Shown piece by piece: positions 10,845-21,588 of a stretch of 64,000 nucleotides of DNA. The translations under genes and the position numbers were made by a program. Under the pieces are notes generated by a model that saw only the letters and a program-made list of their open reading frames with translations, was not told the DNA's origin and did not search any database. The stretch's first letter is position 1. Every line of letters starts with the position of its first letter. This DNA comes from Pseudevernia furfuracea (taxonomy: Eukaryota; Ascomycota; Lecanoromycetes; Lecanorales; Parmeliaceae). The stretch covers positions 2,170,001 to 2,234,000 of the forward strand of contig JAIUPT010000042.1 in the NCBI GenBank assembly GCA_022315425.1. Direction: 5' to 3'.

Positions 10845-11903
10845 ATGGCCGAAGCATTCCTCTATGAGCTTCTCCAGATGCGCAACAGCGTACACAATCC
10901 TGAGGAGCGCTGCACTATCTGTTTGGAAGGATACGGCACTCTATCTCGAGAGACCGGCAATATCGAGGTTGAGATACGTCTTCCCTGCACACATACGGTG
11001 GGCTCTGCCTGCATCGCAACATGGCTGAGATCCAACAACACCTGCCCAGTCTGTCGGCATGAATTCTTTCCAGCACAACCACGACCCTACCTCGAATACG
11101 GCATCATGGACGGTGAAGAGGACGAGGAAAGGGAGGAGGAAGACGAAGCCCGGAGTATCAGATGGCTTAATGAAGATCATTGTGATGAGCTCGGACTCCC
11201 CATAGAAAGCTGCCTCTTTTCGGGACTGATAATCGAAAGGCTGATGGAGTCTCCCAATTGGGATCGTGGTCACACCGAACATTGTATCGTCGCAGTCAGT
11301 ATTTACATAGCCTCGCACCTCACCTGCGAGCCGAGATCGCCAAGAGAGATAGCCGCCGTGACGGGCGTCGAAGCCGATCACATTCGCTTCACCTACGATC
11401 TCATCTACCCCGAGCGGGAGCTCCTCGCTGGACCCCGTTTGCGCAACCTGTTGGCGCGAGCCTTTGATGACATGGGTGCTTTGAATTGGCCTGCGCCTGG
11501 CTATCGGTTCACGGACGAACAGATAGAGAGTAATCATGTGTCGCAAATGCTCAAGGAGGGTTGCGAAGACGGTTGCGACGAGCTTGGACTGGGCACCAGA
11601 GTCGCCGGGTTTAGCAACCGAATTGCCGAAAATCTTCGCACCGCAGGATTCATGGCTCATCTTTCTCCAAGGTCCTTGACGGCGGTCGGTATCTTTATGG
11701 CTTCTCATGCGGTCGGTCGCCCTGTCACTGCCGGGTGCGTATCGGAAGCAGTGGGAATTGACGAGTTGGTTGTCCGCTCCGCCTACGCACTTGCCCACGT
11801 TAATCGTCATGAGCTTTTGGGGGAATCGTTGCTCGAAGATATTGGCAGAGGGTATGGGGAAAGTATTTTGGGGCGTCTGCCTTCTCCTTCAGCGCTCACT
11901 TGA
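10845..11903 (+). CDS. RING-H2-like finger fused to two TFIIB-like cyclin repeats
   Basis: A single exon of 352 residues. Residues 23-70 form a RING finger: C23-x2-C26, then C48-x-H50, C56 and C67-x2-C70, with the fungal-type variant in which the fifth ligand position is Gly53 instead of His/Cys; PVCRHEF closes it. An acidic linker follows (residues 89-101). Residues about 114-195 match the first cyclin-like repeat of transcription factor TFIIB (AVSIYIASHL, then REIAAVTGVEADHIRFTYDL with IYPERELL). Residues about 245-327 match a second repeat (LTAVGIFMASHAVGRPV, then EAVGIDELVVRSAYALAHV). TFIIB itself has a zinc ribbon followed by these two repeats, so here a RING appears to replace the ribbon. 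A role in ubiquitylation at, or regulation of, the transcription machinery is inference; E3 activity is not proven, given Gly53. The start is the first ATG and gives no transit or signal peptide. Confidence 0.8.
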   Translation: MAEAFLYELLQMRNSVHNPEERCTICLEGYGTLSRETGNIEVEIRLPCTHTVGSACIATWLRSNNTCPVCRHEFFPAQPRPYLEYGIMDGEEDEEREEEDEARSIRWLNEDHCDELGLPIESCLFSGLIIERLMESPNWDRGHTEHCIVAVSIYIASHLTCEPRSPREIAAVTGVEADHIRFTYDLIYPERELLAGPRLRNLLARAFDDMGALNWPAPGYRFTDEQIESNHVSQMLKEGCEDGCDELGLGTRVAGFSNRIAENLRTAGFMAHLSPRSLTAVGIFMASHAVGRPVTAGCVSEAVGIDELVVRSAYALAHVNRHELLGESLLEDIGRGYGESILGRLPSPSALT

Positions 11904-13129
11904 TGAAAAGAATTAATCACCGTACTTTCGCGCCTCATGAAAAGAGTTGGTTTTTTAAATGTCTTCTTTTCGCAAAAATTTGTTGAAGAATATTTATACA
12001 TTACTGAGTTACTCATTTATATGCGTCATAGTACAATCGTCCGCGTCATAGAGTAAGTATTTCTTTCATTTTATCAGTAGATGTCTTATTGCCCGAGAGC
12101 TCAATCTGCTGACACAAGAACCGACCACCACGCATGTGCTTTATACTTATTGAATTCCAATTCGAGACTTATGAAGATGCTCACGTCGGACGGCACCTTA
12201 ATTGGAGATGCTCGATCTTGAGCACTGCTGAGAGTATACTGAAGTACGACTGTTGACCGAATCTCGTGACTATTAGATTCGTTTTCGGCAAATAGAAAGG
12301 CACCTTCCCAAACCATAGATATCACGAAAGCATAAATTTTAGAGAAGTAAAGGGCTTTCGGGAAGAAGGCGCTTATGCCGTAATGTTGTTAATGAACTTC
12401 GAAGTTCTTTCGTTGTGTAGCCAGCTTTTATTCCTACTCCACACATCTAAAGATAACACATATTGCGATGTGCTGAACGTCAGCTCCTGCTTTGCTCACT
12501 CCGGTGCGCGTCTCCCCGCCCTATTTTCCGGGTGCGAAAACTTCAACCTGCCGATTAACTTGAATGGTTTGCGACTCGAAAACTAGCAGATCGTGCGAGA
12601 ACGCAGCTTCGAAGCCGGATACTCATCGTTAGTCCGATTGTGTGACAATTGGAACTCAACTTCTCATGCTGCGTTAGTAGTTTAGCAGACTTATATATTT
12701 GATCTAAATCATGTCGAGCATTGATATTATGAGAATATTTCGACACATGTAAATATAAGTATAGTTAGTCTATCTCACTGATAGAATTCGAGGAGAATAA
12801 GTGATAATTTGAGCAGCGGGGTCAACAAAGTGAAGTCACAGTGCGTCTAATAAACGGAGTCACACGTCTAGAATTCAAACCTCTTGTTCTATTCTCTTAG
12901 TGAACATTAAATATAGAAAGACTTGTTTTCGTATTTTGTAAAAAGCGGTTTTTGATTTTTTTCTAGTATAATAAGTGCATACTAAATAAGAAGCAAAGCA
13001 TAATCGATGAATATAAAAGAGAAAGATGACTTTAAAGATATGAGACGGGAAAAAGTATAGCAGGTTCTAACATGGGGTAGCGCCGGAACCAAGCTATCTG
13101 TCAAACATGCCGGACTGCGTAAGGATCAT
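11904..13129. other. AT-rich gene-free block
   Basis: About 1.2 kb of clearly AT-rich sequence with no supportable gene, lying between the RING/TFIIB-like gene and a retroelement remnant. This composition is what decayed, RIP-affected repeats look like in ascomycetes, but no element can be identified inside it. Confidence 0.5.
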
Positions 13130-13159
13130 GAGGGGCTAAACACTTATGATATAAACGCG

Positions 13160-14035
13160 GCGAGAACGGCAGTTCTATAACGCGCTTCAGCAAGCATTGG
13201 AGGACCCAGGGAAGGAAGCTACCGCTCAGCTTTACATTCAAAAGTTAAGACAAGCCAACCGCCCGTTTCATCAACACCTCGCGGACTTTGAGGCTTATAA
13301 TTATGAACCAGGCTATGACGAGTCAAACCAACGCTTCAGCTTTGGGGAAGGCTTAAGCAGTGAGCTTGGAGCTCTGCTAATCCCAACTCAAGCTCACGAG
13401 ATGTCCTTCACAGAGCTCAAGAACTCTGTCAGCGTATGGACAATGAGCAGCGTCAGATGATCCCGTTCGCCCTCGTCCCACTTTAATTATCACCAGTTGT
13501 CTCTCGTACAACGAGCGCGCCCGCAGTCAAAATATCAAAAAAAACGATACTAATACCGCCATGCATTTGTTAAGCATCATCCAAAAGCCAGCCCGCATCT
13601 CTGGTCCGCGCGGCGCCATCTCTGCTCAAGAGCGACAACGTCGCATTGATAATAAGCTCTGCATGTACGCAAGCTGCAGCGGGCACATCTCCAAGGATTG
13701 CCCCCTTCGGAAGCCCGCCGAAGACCCCTCGAACTCCCGGTTCGGAAGACGCTTAGCCTCTGCACATAGTCGCTTGCAGAGACAGACAGACTGGGTCTTA
13801 GCTCTTACTTTGGTATCAAATAGCATGCAACCAAGTCTAGTCCGGGCAGCATTTTGCCCATTAAAAAAAAAATCTCAAGCCAAAAGCCTTTTCGATACCG
13901 GGGCCTTGCTTCCATGCCGCAATACGGGGTTACCAATGTTTCAGATGGCGAGCATCCAGACTTCGGGTCTCATCCAATTGCGAAATACCCGCAATTGTGG
14001 CTGGAAACGAGCCCACCATCCCTGGTAGAAGCGCC
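13160..14035 (+). mobile_element. Decayed Ty3/gypsy Gag-protease remnant
   Basis: Frames at 13164-13460 and 13561-14028 carry retrotransposon signatures. The first reads like a fungal Ty3-type Gag (FYNALQQALEDPGKEATAQL, then RQANRPFHQHLADFEAY). The second has a CCHC zinc knuckle (C-x4-C-x2-GH-x4-C in LCMYASCSGHISKDCP) and, about 70 residues later, SLFDTGA, the active-site motif at the start of the aspartic protease. The two pieces are separated by stops and a frame change. No reverse transcriptase, integrase or LTRs were recognised, so it is a truncated relic rather than a working element. Confidence 0.7.
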
Positions 14036-14554
14036 CCAATTCAAAGGGATTCGAATCGCCCGCAGTCCATGAACACCAGCCATCGAGACGACTAGCACAA
14101 CTTTGTGCTGATTCTAGCACTTGAAGCCAGGCGGTACCGCAAATCCAGAGAATCCTTCTTTCATACTTGCATAAATAAATTGTGCAACGTTTCGCGACCG
14201 TCGTTTCTACGCAGCAGTTCAAGTTGCGTCGAGTCAATCTTAGATCTCAGCGGGACCTCTCTTGTACGCTTTATTAAGCTCTCGAGTCTCTTTTAAACAG
14301 CGACAGCGAGATATGCCTCAGTCCATCGCGCTAAACCTACCGCTGTTTCCGGTCAGTTGATTCCTGAAGCATCGCTAGAGTCAATCACTAACAAGGCACT
14401 CTGTGGCGTTTCAGCGCCCACTGTTTTCCCCGAAGCTGCCTACCCCATCGGTCTCTAAAAAGGCTCCCCTGAGCGCTCAAAGGAGCCCATCAAGCCCGGA
14501 ATCCCTGCCGCCAATTCCCCCAAATCATGCCTGAAGAGCCCGAGCTTTGGGTCT

Positions 14555-14686
14555 CCTGAGCCAACCTGACAGCATTGAGAAGCTCAAAAGGCTTCCAACC
14601 ACTCAACATGGAGAGGAGAAATGCAGGACTTCCTAGATCTGATAGATCTTTGGCACTACATTGAGGACGAAAAGATCGCTCCGTAG
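14555..14686 (+). mobile_element. Fragment of a copia-type Gag polyprotein
   Basis: Across 14566-14586 one frame reads DSIEKLK, and after a one-base shift the next reads STWRGEMQDFLDLIDLW, followed by HYIEDE and a stop at 14684. The pattern of a short approach sequence, a W-x-G/E core and a DLW motif is that of the N-terminal Gag domain of fungal copia-type LTR elements. It is too short and too damaged to be functional. It may be part of the same nest of relics as the Ty3-type fragment just upstream. Confidence 0.5.
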
Positions 14687-15923
14687 ACAAAGCCTCCGGC
14701 AATTGCCGCGCGGTGACGGAAGCAGATGTTGCGACTGGAAACCAGAGCGCGCGCACGAGGAGATCTGCGCCACGCTGAGAACCCGCTGCGAAGACAGTCC
14801 TCGCCGCAAGATCGGGGATTCCACCAACGCCGCTGATGCCTCGAAGGTCCCAAAACGGAAAACGTCAAGATTATGTGGTGGTGGGACACTTGGTTGTAAT
14901 CAGCTATGGAGTGCTACGGAGGCGCACCGAGTAGTGAGAGAGAGCACGGTGACCGCCAAAACGCCAAGCCGTGGCGCTTTCCGTCATAATCACGTGACCG
15001 TAAACATCCCTACACCGATCCAAAGCCTCGCGATACCGTTTTGTTCGGAAACTCCCCTCCCCTCCATCTTCCCAAGAATCGCCGATTCCCCTCACCTTGG
15101 GGCCGCGTGCGAAAAACCAAAGCCCCGCCCTTTGTATTGACGATCCCGTTCCTTCGGCATTGCTACCGGAGTATTTGAACAGGGGCTGCCTTGCCTTTTT
15201 CGCGGTCGACGGTGGAATGAGAGTTGGAAGAAGGATCGATCGCTTCTTCCATTCCGGCTGACCGCTTACGACCAACAATTACTACAAATCAAACCCCACG
15301 ATGTGCCTCCACGGAGGATGGCACTGCCATGTTCACGCGCTGGACTACGCCATAACACGGGGTTCCTTAAGAACGCAGTGGAGGCACCACGAGCTCGGTG
15401 GTTTGGAGCGTTGCCGTCCGTGGCGGCATCCGTGGTCTGTGCCTTTGATAAACCTTATCTTTGCTGCATCTCATTCAAGGTGGCGGTAGCTAGCGTTGTG
15501 ACGAGTGCGTTGCGTTTGGCTCGTGCTGAAGGAAAGGACCTTGAATTCATGCGGTCTTGGCCCAGTTCCTCGGATAGGATTAGACATGGATGTTCTTAAG
15601 CCGCCGTTATTGCTTTCATTTGCGGGGTGTGCATGATGTTTATACAAGGAATTGAGGCGTGCTGCCATTGCCGCACTACTGGTAAAGCTGTGCTTGCGCA
15701 CCCCCAACACCTTGGTCATCATACACATACTTGCGGAGAAAGAATGGGCTTCGAGAAGAAGAAAAATTTAGGAGGGAGAAGGTAGCGCCGAGATCGGCAG
15801 TGTATGTACAAATTTGAACAATAAAGGTTGCGGATCTCAGACCCGCAGAGCCAAATGAGATAACCCAACGCCACGCTTCCTGTTGCATGTTGTCAGATTT
15901 CTAACTGTCGGGCATAGCTGCTC
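14687..15923. other. Intergenic, no supported gene
   Basis: A 159-codon frame (14661-15140) and a 98-codon frame (15303-15599) exist but have low-complexity, shadow-like composition (Arg/Ser/Thr-rich), no domain and opposing frames of equal length. I do not call them genes. Confidence 0.4.
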
Positions 15924-17152
15924 TTAACAAGCGCCGGCACTGCTCGTCCGATTGTAGAACATTTCGATGTTTGAAATTTCCAGGATGTTGTCTTGGAGTG
16001 GAGGAGCGCCTGTCCAACCCGGATCTCCATTACTGTAGCACGAAGTAGTCAGCTCTGACCCCAGTCTTGAATGGAAAAAAGAAAAGGTGAGTGTAGAAAA
16101 TGGATGACTTACCTCCAGTTATTCCAAAGCCAACTACCAGGTGTGGATGGGACATTGTCTGTCAACGTTTTTTGCAAGTTACCGTTGAGATAGAAATCCG
16201 TACGACCGGGGAGCCAGTCGATTCTATATTCTTGGAAGGCAGAAGATGCATCGGATGGAAGGGCCATTCGAATCGTACTTGCATCGGCATCGGCGTCGGC
16301 TTTTTGATTCGTGTAATGCACGCCCTTCCATGTATCACCTGTGATGACCTCGATGTCCACTTCATGATTGTCGTCTTTGTAAAAGAAGGCGCCGTGGCAT
16401 GTGCCAGCGACAGTGCTAGCCTTGAACGTAGTGCGTACGCTAGCATAGAGAATGTCATCATCCCGTGTCGAGATCTCGGCTCCGAGGATGGGAGATGCGG
16501 CTTGGCCTCCAGGTACCTTCAGTTGCAGGGTTCCACCATTGATGGCTACATTGGATGTGGTGTACAGCTGGGCGTATGGCGATGATCCGATGGGATAGGT
16601 GCTGATGACTAGATCCTCGGTTGGAAAAGATGTCAAGACGGAAAAGTCGAAGGTCTGCGAATGGGTAAAGCTGCCTGCGCCGTCTGCTACCCACAGGCAG
16701 CCCTCTTTGTTGGGTGTTAAAGAGTTGCCTGGTACTGCTGGTGCGTTTGTCTGGGGCTGTTGAGTTGGAGATGGTTGCGGAGTTGGAGATGAAGATGAAG
16801 ATGAAGATGAAGATGAAGATGGAGAACCAGAGGAACCGCAGCTTCCAAAGGCGGATTGACATCCTGTTGCGCAATACTCATCTGTGTTTCCTGCGAATAT
16901 TTAGCAAACGATTGACATGTTCTCTAGTGCGGGAAAGGAGTACTCACCACACCATCCGGAAGCCGAACAGCAACGTCCTCCGTATGAGTCGTTTGGGTTA
17001 CAGATGTAGCCATTAGCGCCGCCGCAAGTATTGTCTGGTGTCAGGGTCCGCTTCTGTGTGCTGAAATGATAGAAGGGAGAGTGCGCCGGTATTGCGGACA
17101 CGGAGGGAAGCATGAAAAGAGGCAAGAAGAGAAGAAGGCTGAATAGATGCAT
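15924..17152 (-). CDS. Secreted CBM18 + glycoside hydrolase family 16 protein
   Basis: Three exons on the minus strand (16948-17152, 16113-16890, 15924-16032) with canonical introns of 57 and 80 nt give 363 residues. A signal peptide (LLLFLPLFMLPSVSA) precedes a CBM18 chitin-binding module split by intron 1: CGGANGYICNP, GGRCCSASGWCG and CATGCQSAFGSC, with the full set of eight cysteines. A Ser/Pro/Thr linker encoded by a hexanucleotide repeat follows, then a GH16 catalytic domain with the E-x-D-x-E core in HEVDIEVITGD and a WLPGRTDFYLNG strand. GH16 enzymes act on beta-glucans or transfer glucan to chitin (Crh-type); the CBM18 points to action at chitin-rich cell wall. The exact substrate is not decided by sequence. 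It ends with an Asn-glycosylation motif and Cys, with no GPI tail. Confidence 0.9.
16787..16820. repeat. (GAAGAT)n microsatellite coding a Ser run
   Basis: About five and a half copies of gaagat on the plus strand encode the poly-Ser linker between CBM18 and GH16 on the minus strand. Length variation here would change only the linker. Confidence 0.85.
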
Positions 17153-18785
17153 GGCGTAAATACCTAGGTAAGGACTGTGTGATAAAATAATGAGCGTTGA
17201 CGTCCAGCGTCGTACCTTTGTATTCGGTGGTGAGGCAAGGGAACAAAGTCAGTTGTGATGTTCGCAGTCAGGAAGAAAACAATAAAACAAAGCAGGAGCA
17301 GGTGGTTTTAATTTCATTGTGTACAGCCAGCCCTACACTACGAGAGACGGACGCAGTTTTTGTTTTTGGGATCTCAGGGTCAAAGTGGCAACTGGCAACC
17401 TTCTAGACTCGGGAGATGATTAAAAGAATGGCAGCCAGCGAATGAAATGATTGCATGTAAGAGAAAAGTGAAGGAGTGAGATGGGACATGGTTGATGATT
17501 GGATATGGTGGCTTTTGCGCAATATGAAAGGGACTGGTGGTGAATGAAAGACTAATAATGAGATTAGGCGGGTGAAATTTCACATGTAAGAAAAGGCGGG
17601 GTAAGGAGTGGGAAATAGGGGGAGGGGAAGTGGCTTATGTAAGTTGTGATATGTAACAATAATTATTAGGGGTAATCCTTGTCACCACTTAATTCTCGAT
17701 TTTGAGTGCCCCCTTGAAACCCCTGAAATTCAATAACATTATGTAATACGGAGTATGCACGTCCCCGTCCCCCGAACCGAGATAAGGTACCTTAGTAGCG
17801 GAATTATCCCACGTGCCCACCAGGCTGAGAAGAGAGAAATTGGGCTGGACCACCATCTCCGCCCCTCACTACCCTGGGGCCTGGGGCCTGAAACAATAAA
17901 CAGTATTAATAAACAATTGCTGTCAGTACAAATTTCAAGCAACAAAGACCACTCCCCTCTCTTTGTAGACGACTTCTATAATTAATTGTTATTGTGTCTT
18001 GGAATCATTTGCTTTGTGTTCTTGGTGTCCGCAAACAAAGCTTTGTCCTGGCTCGCCTATTGGGCTCCCCGCCTCCGCCGAGCGGAGAGTGGCATGCAAT
18101 TACCCACCATGTGAAATTGTAGATATGCTTGAGAATCCAATTACAATGCGAAGTCGGATCCAGGGAATGCTTCAGGCTAAGTATCCGCAGAATGGGTCAA
18201 TTTTGGCTTGGAGACCAATATCTTGCTGAAACGGACGGAACATCGTGGTAGGGTTCGCCATTCTCGCGATGGAGTATTGATTCTTCTACTTCTACTTTTC
18301 CGAACGCCTAGTATGTTTCAAACCCTAAGGCAAGGCACTTCGTTCCACTCTCAAGAAGGCGCCGAGGTGAGAGGGTCTCAGAAATGGTATGTATCTTGTC
18401 AACGTTGAAGGAGCAAATCATAACATTTATGGGAGGGTCTTGTGTTTTCTAGAGTGATCTCAAGAGCGCTTCCATGAAGAGCGCAGCAGGTAGCTTCATC
18501 ATGGCCCGGGAAGATGAAAGAATCAAGAAGAAATAAATCTCCTGCTTTCTGTGGCGGACCAAAAATTTCATTTGGTTAATTACATATCAAAGGGGACTGG
18601 TCCGAGATTTAAAGTGGCGAATCGGACAACACAACTGTAGCCTCGTGACAGTGACTGCTCCGCTGTCAACACAAACTTCATAATCTTTCCGCCTCGACAA
18701 TGATTTAAAAGCGTGGCACACCTTTCCAATATCAACCCCAACCGTGGCTCTTTCGGATCACCAGTGCGCTTGCATTCTACTCACC
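17153..18785. other. Intergenic, no supported gene
   Basis: About 1.6 kb, with AT-rich parts near 17640-17760 and 17890-18000. It contains the divergent upstream regions of the GH16 gene and of the 2EXR-like gene at 18786. No RNA gene or repeat was recognised. Confidence 0.4.
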
Positions 18786-19669
18786 ATGCCTCAACTTGCG
18801 CTGGTCAGACAACGGGCGCCAAATGGCAGGTTCTTGAGCCGCCACGCAAGTGCCAGTGTCACAGCAACAACGGTGCAACATGCTATTGGCCTTTTTACTC
18901 TACCGCCAGAACTCCGCCTTGCAACCTACAAGTGTTTGTTCAGTATCACTGACGAGTGCACGCTCCGCCGCCTTGAGGATGTCGCATCCCGAAAAGGGAT
19001 CAAGCTTGCCAACAGCTCGATCCTCACAACATGCAAGATGATCTACACGGAAGCGCTCCCACTCTTCTACGCAAGTCGAACCTTTCACTACCCCGCAGAG
19101 CTCGACGGTCTGTTTCGCCAACCGAAGATATTGGAGGCGCACCTGAAATGGGTGAAGCACATCAGTATCGAGGTCACCGTCACCACCAAAGCTTATGATA
19201 AAGTGGATGCCATTGTTGCAAGACATGTCGAGACGATCATCAAGCACTCAAAAACCTCGGCAGCTTTACACTACATGTCATCCCCACAACGAAACCCGAC
19301 ACACCGCCCATCTTTTCATTGGCCCTGATCCTGCCCATATGTTTGGGTGAAGGCGCCGCGGCCGAGGCGCTCAGCACGCTGCGCCCCCGGATCGACCAGC
19401 TCAGCATCGTGACTTTCGGGAACTGGCATATTCTACACCACCTCCGCGAGGCAATTGCAGATGACGATTGCTGGGTGGAAGGGGGCAAGTGCTATGGGTG
19501 GCCGGGGCTGACTCTTACCAACGCACAGAGTGCTGCTGTTGATGTCAAACAGCGCAGATATACACTGGCCGGGAGCGAACACATCGTCCATCCTCATAGC
19601 CAGTGTATTAGGGTCTTCCACACTTACCGGTCTGGGATAGAAGGAGAGTCGGAAGACAGGGGAGTTTGA
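18786..19669 (+). pseudogene. 2EXR/F-box-like gene with a one-base frameshift
   Basis: The first frame (18786 to about 19250) encodes the 2EXR box LFTLPPELRLATYKCLF and then CKMIYTEALPLFYASRTFHY, as in the family's 'cryptic F-box' proteins. Homology then continues in another frame (LGSFTLHVIP..., LSTLRPRIDQLSIVTFGNW, to the stop at 19667), matching the neighbouring gene at 20109-20951 in order and spacing. The junction is an A-run (about 19247-19255) where one base seems missing, and there is no splice pair. Either it is a true pseudogene or the assembly has a homopolymer error. An in-frame upstream ATG exists at 18744. The function of the family is unknown; F-box-type substrate recruitment is inference. 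Confidence 0.65.
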
Positions 19670-20108
19670 AGGCAACTGGGTCGTTGACTTGAAAGCTTGG
19701 GCGTGACCGTTGGATTTGGTGCGCTTATAGTTTCTAGCAAGACGACTGTACTAGTACAATACATCATTTTTAGATTCGGCCTGCGCTAGTCAAAAATGAT
19801 GAATACGGATGAGAATTGATTGCATGCTCTCTGTCCCGCGGAGCAATACCTTCGATGCTTGTGGCTGCAGTTGTACTCGGTAAATATTGAAATAACAGAC
19901 GGCATACACGAGACTGTACTATGTAAGACGTCAGCAGCAGAGGAAAGGAAACTCGAGTGTTCATCATGTCTCCAAGGCTTATAATTTGATTGATACAAAT
20001 CTTGCTGACTATCCGTCGCTCAAAACCGATCCACTCACCTCACCTCACTCTTATCCTGACTCAAGTCCCAAATGGTCAGTTTCACACCACATTCACTGAG
20101 GACCGCCT
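19670..20108. other. Intergenic between convergent 2EXR-like genes
   Basis: About 440 bases without coding evidence. Confidence 0.5.
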
Positions 20109-20951
20109 CTATCGCCCTTCAACATGTCTCCGCATGGCCGGCCACAGGTAGTAGATTCTAATCTTCTGAGACGCATCGCCATCTGCGCGTCTCTCCATAC
20201 CCTCCCTCTGATGCCCATCGATGCTGATACCAGGCCACTCAGCCGGTAAGCGGACCACCCAGCCATCAGCCGATGCGATTCCGTTTCGAAGATCAACCAG
20301 GGCGAGCCTGTTGCCATGAGTAACGATGGCAATCCACTCCAAGCGGTACGTCGGGTCTTCGAGTCGCGCCGCCAACGTCGAAAGCTCCATCGCCGTCTGG
20401 CTGCCGGCTGGCAGGCCTCGGTGCAAGTCTGCACTCTCGAAGAAAGTGAGCAGATGCAGCGTCAATGTCCGAAGGTTGAGACAACCGTTGACGATCGATC
20501 GGATAAGCGTAGATACGAGTCTGTCGACTTCGCTGACGTCGGAAGCCGAGGTGTGGAGCATGTAGTCGACGCTGATGTGCCGCATGAAGTGGAGAGGCAT
20601 CATGAAGTGGCGGAGGACACCTTGGACCGAGGGCACCGTGGGGAGGATGGTATAGTGGAAGTGATTCACGTCGTAAAAGACCGGCATAGCTTCTGTGAAC
20701 ACCTTCTTCGATGCCATAAGGATGTCGGTCTTCCGGATCCGGGGACTGTTTGAAGGTCGTACCCGCTGTCCATGCCGGCCTTTGCGGACTTCAAGATCCC
20801 TGGGAGAGCGGAGTGTGACATCTGTGGGACCGGAGAGGGCGTGCTCGTACACTTCAAGTCGCAATTCGGTGGGCAGATCCATGAATCTGAATGGCTGAAT
20901 TGGAGTGGTAACTGATGTGGCTGCAGCGCTTTGAGGAGTCATTTTCATCAA
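20109..20951 (-). CDS. 2EXR/F-box-like domain protein
   Basis: A single exon of 280 residues. Residues 21-36 hold the box FRFMDLPTELRLEVYEHAL, followed by ILMASKKVFTEAMPVFYDVNHFHY, the two blocks that define the 2EXR family of fungal proteins (named for the E-x-R motif; the box resembles an F-box). The C-terminal half is a predicted mixture of short helices and strands (LRTLTLHLLTF, YRLEWIAIVTHGNRLAL) without a known catalytic site. It is the closest paralogue in the window of the frameshifted gene at 18786-19669, to which it lies convergently. F-box-like adaptor activity in an SCF ligase is a family-level guess only. Confidence 0.75.
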   Translation of the reverse strand: MMKMTPQSAAATSVTTPIQPFRFMDLPTELRLEVYEHALSGPTDVTLRSPRDLEVRKGRHGQRVRPSNSPRIRKTDILMASKKVFTEAMPVFYDVNHFHYTILPTVPSVQGVLRHFMMPLHFMRHISVDYMLHTSASDVSEVDRLVSTLIRSIVNGCLNLRTLTLHLLTFFESADLHRGLPAGSQTAMELSTLAARLEDPTYRLEWIAIVTHGNRLALVDLRNGIASADGWVVRLPAEWPGISIDGHQREGMERRADGDASQKIRIYYLWPAMRRHVEGR

Positions 20952-21588
20952 CGTGAGACCGTGACGACTCGAATACCTGATGTCTTAGATGAGGGGCTTT
21001 GACAGCAGGTATTATGGAAGGTGGTGAGCCTTGTTAGGTGTATATACATACACGCAGTGTCATGCCCGACGTGTCTGGGATGGGAATACGCTATTGTGTT
21101 ATTGAACACTGATGGACCTCGGTTTCAATGAAGGGATACACAAAGATGACGCCCGACCATGATTGGCTGTACTGAATGTGGTTTCTTGACGGAGCACGAG
21201 TCAAAGTCGATAATTAAAAGGCCTTGCTATGGAAGTGCAGATGATGACAAGTGGCCATAGCAACTTCGAGCCATATTTTCTCAGAGAAGCCTTGAGCGCA
21301 TCTCTCGCAAATAGGGATCTGGTGAAAAGCATACAATTTAATCTGGGGGTTCTAGCTGGCTGATAATGCAAGTAAGACAAAGAGGCAGAGAAAAATGTCT
21401 TTGATATCCATAGATCAAGACCGAAAGAGCTAGACACGTCCTGCACAGCTCTCTTGAAGCGTTTTCACAACTGTCCATACAGTCTTCACCCGAAAATCAC
21501 GGCCGCTTCTTGCTTCCCATGGTCTCCCAGGGCCAGAAAGTTGTTTTTTGAATGTTCCATAGCTCCACAAACGCAGGATACTCTCTCA
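20952..21588. other. Intergenic
   Basis: About 640 bases without a supported gene; it includes the promoter of the gene ending at 20951. Confidence 0.45.

Noticed and set aside
10941..11810. 289-codon open frame on the minus strand
   Set aside because: It is antisense to the RING/TFIIB-like gene and exists because of that gene's codon pattern; its own translation has no domain.
14661..15140. 159-codon plus-strand frame
   Set aside because: Arg/Ser/Pro-rich random composition, starts inside a Gag relic, no family.
16033..16112. GH16 gene ending at the apparent frame end near 16109
   Set aside because: A good GT-AG intron joins to a further exon down to 15924 that completes the domain with an in-phase stop.
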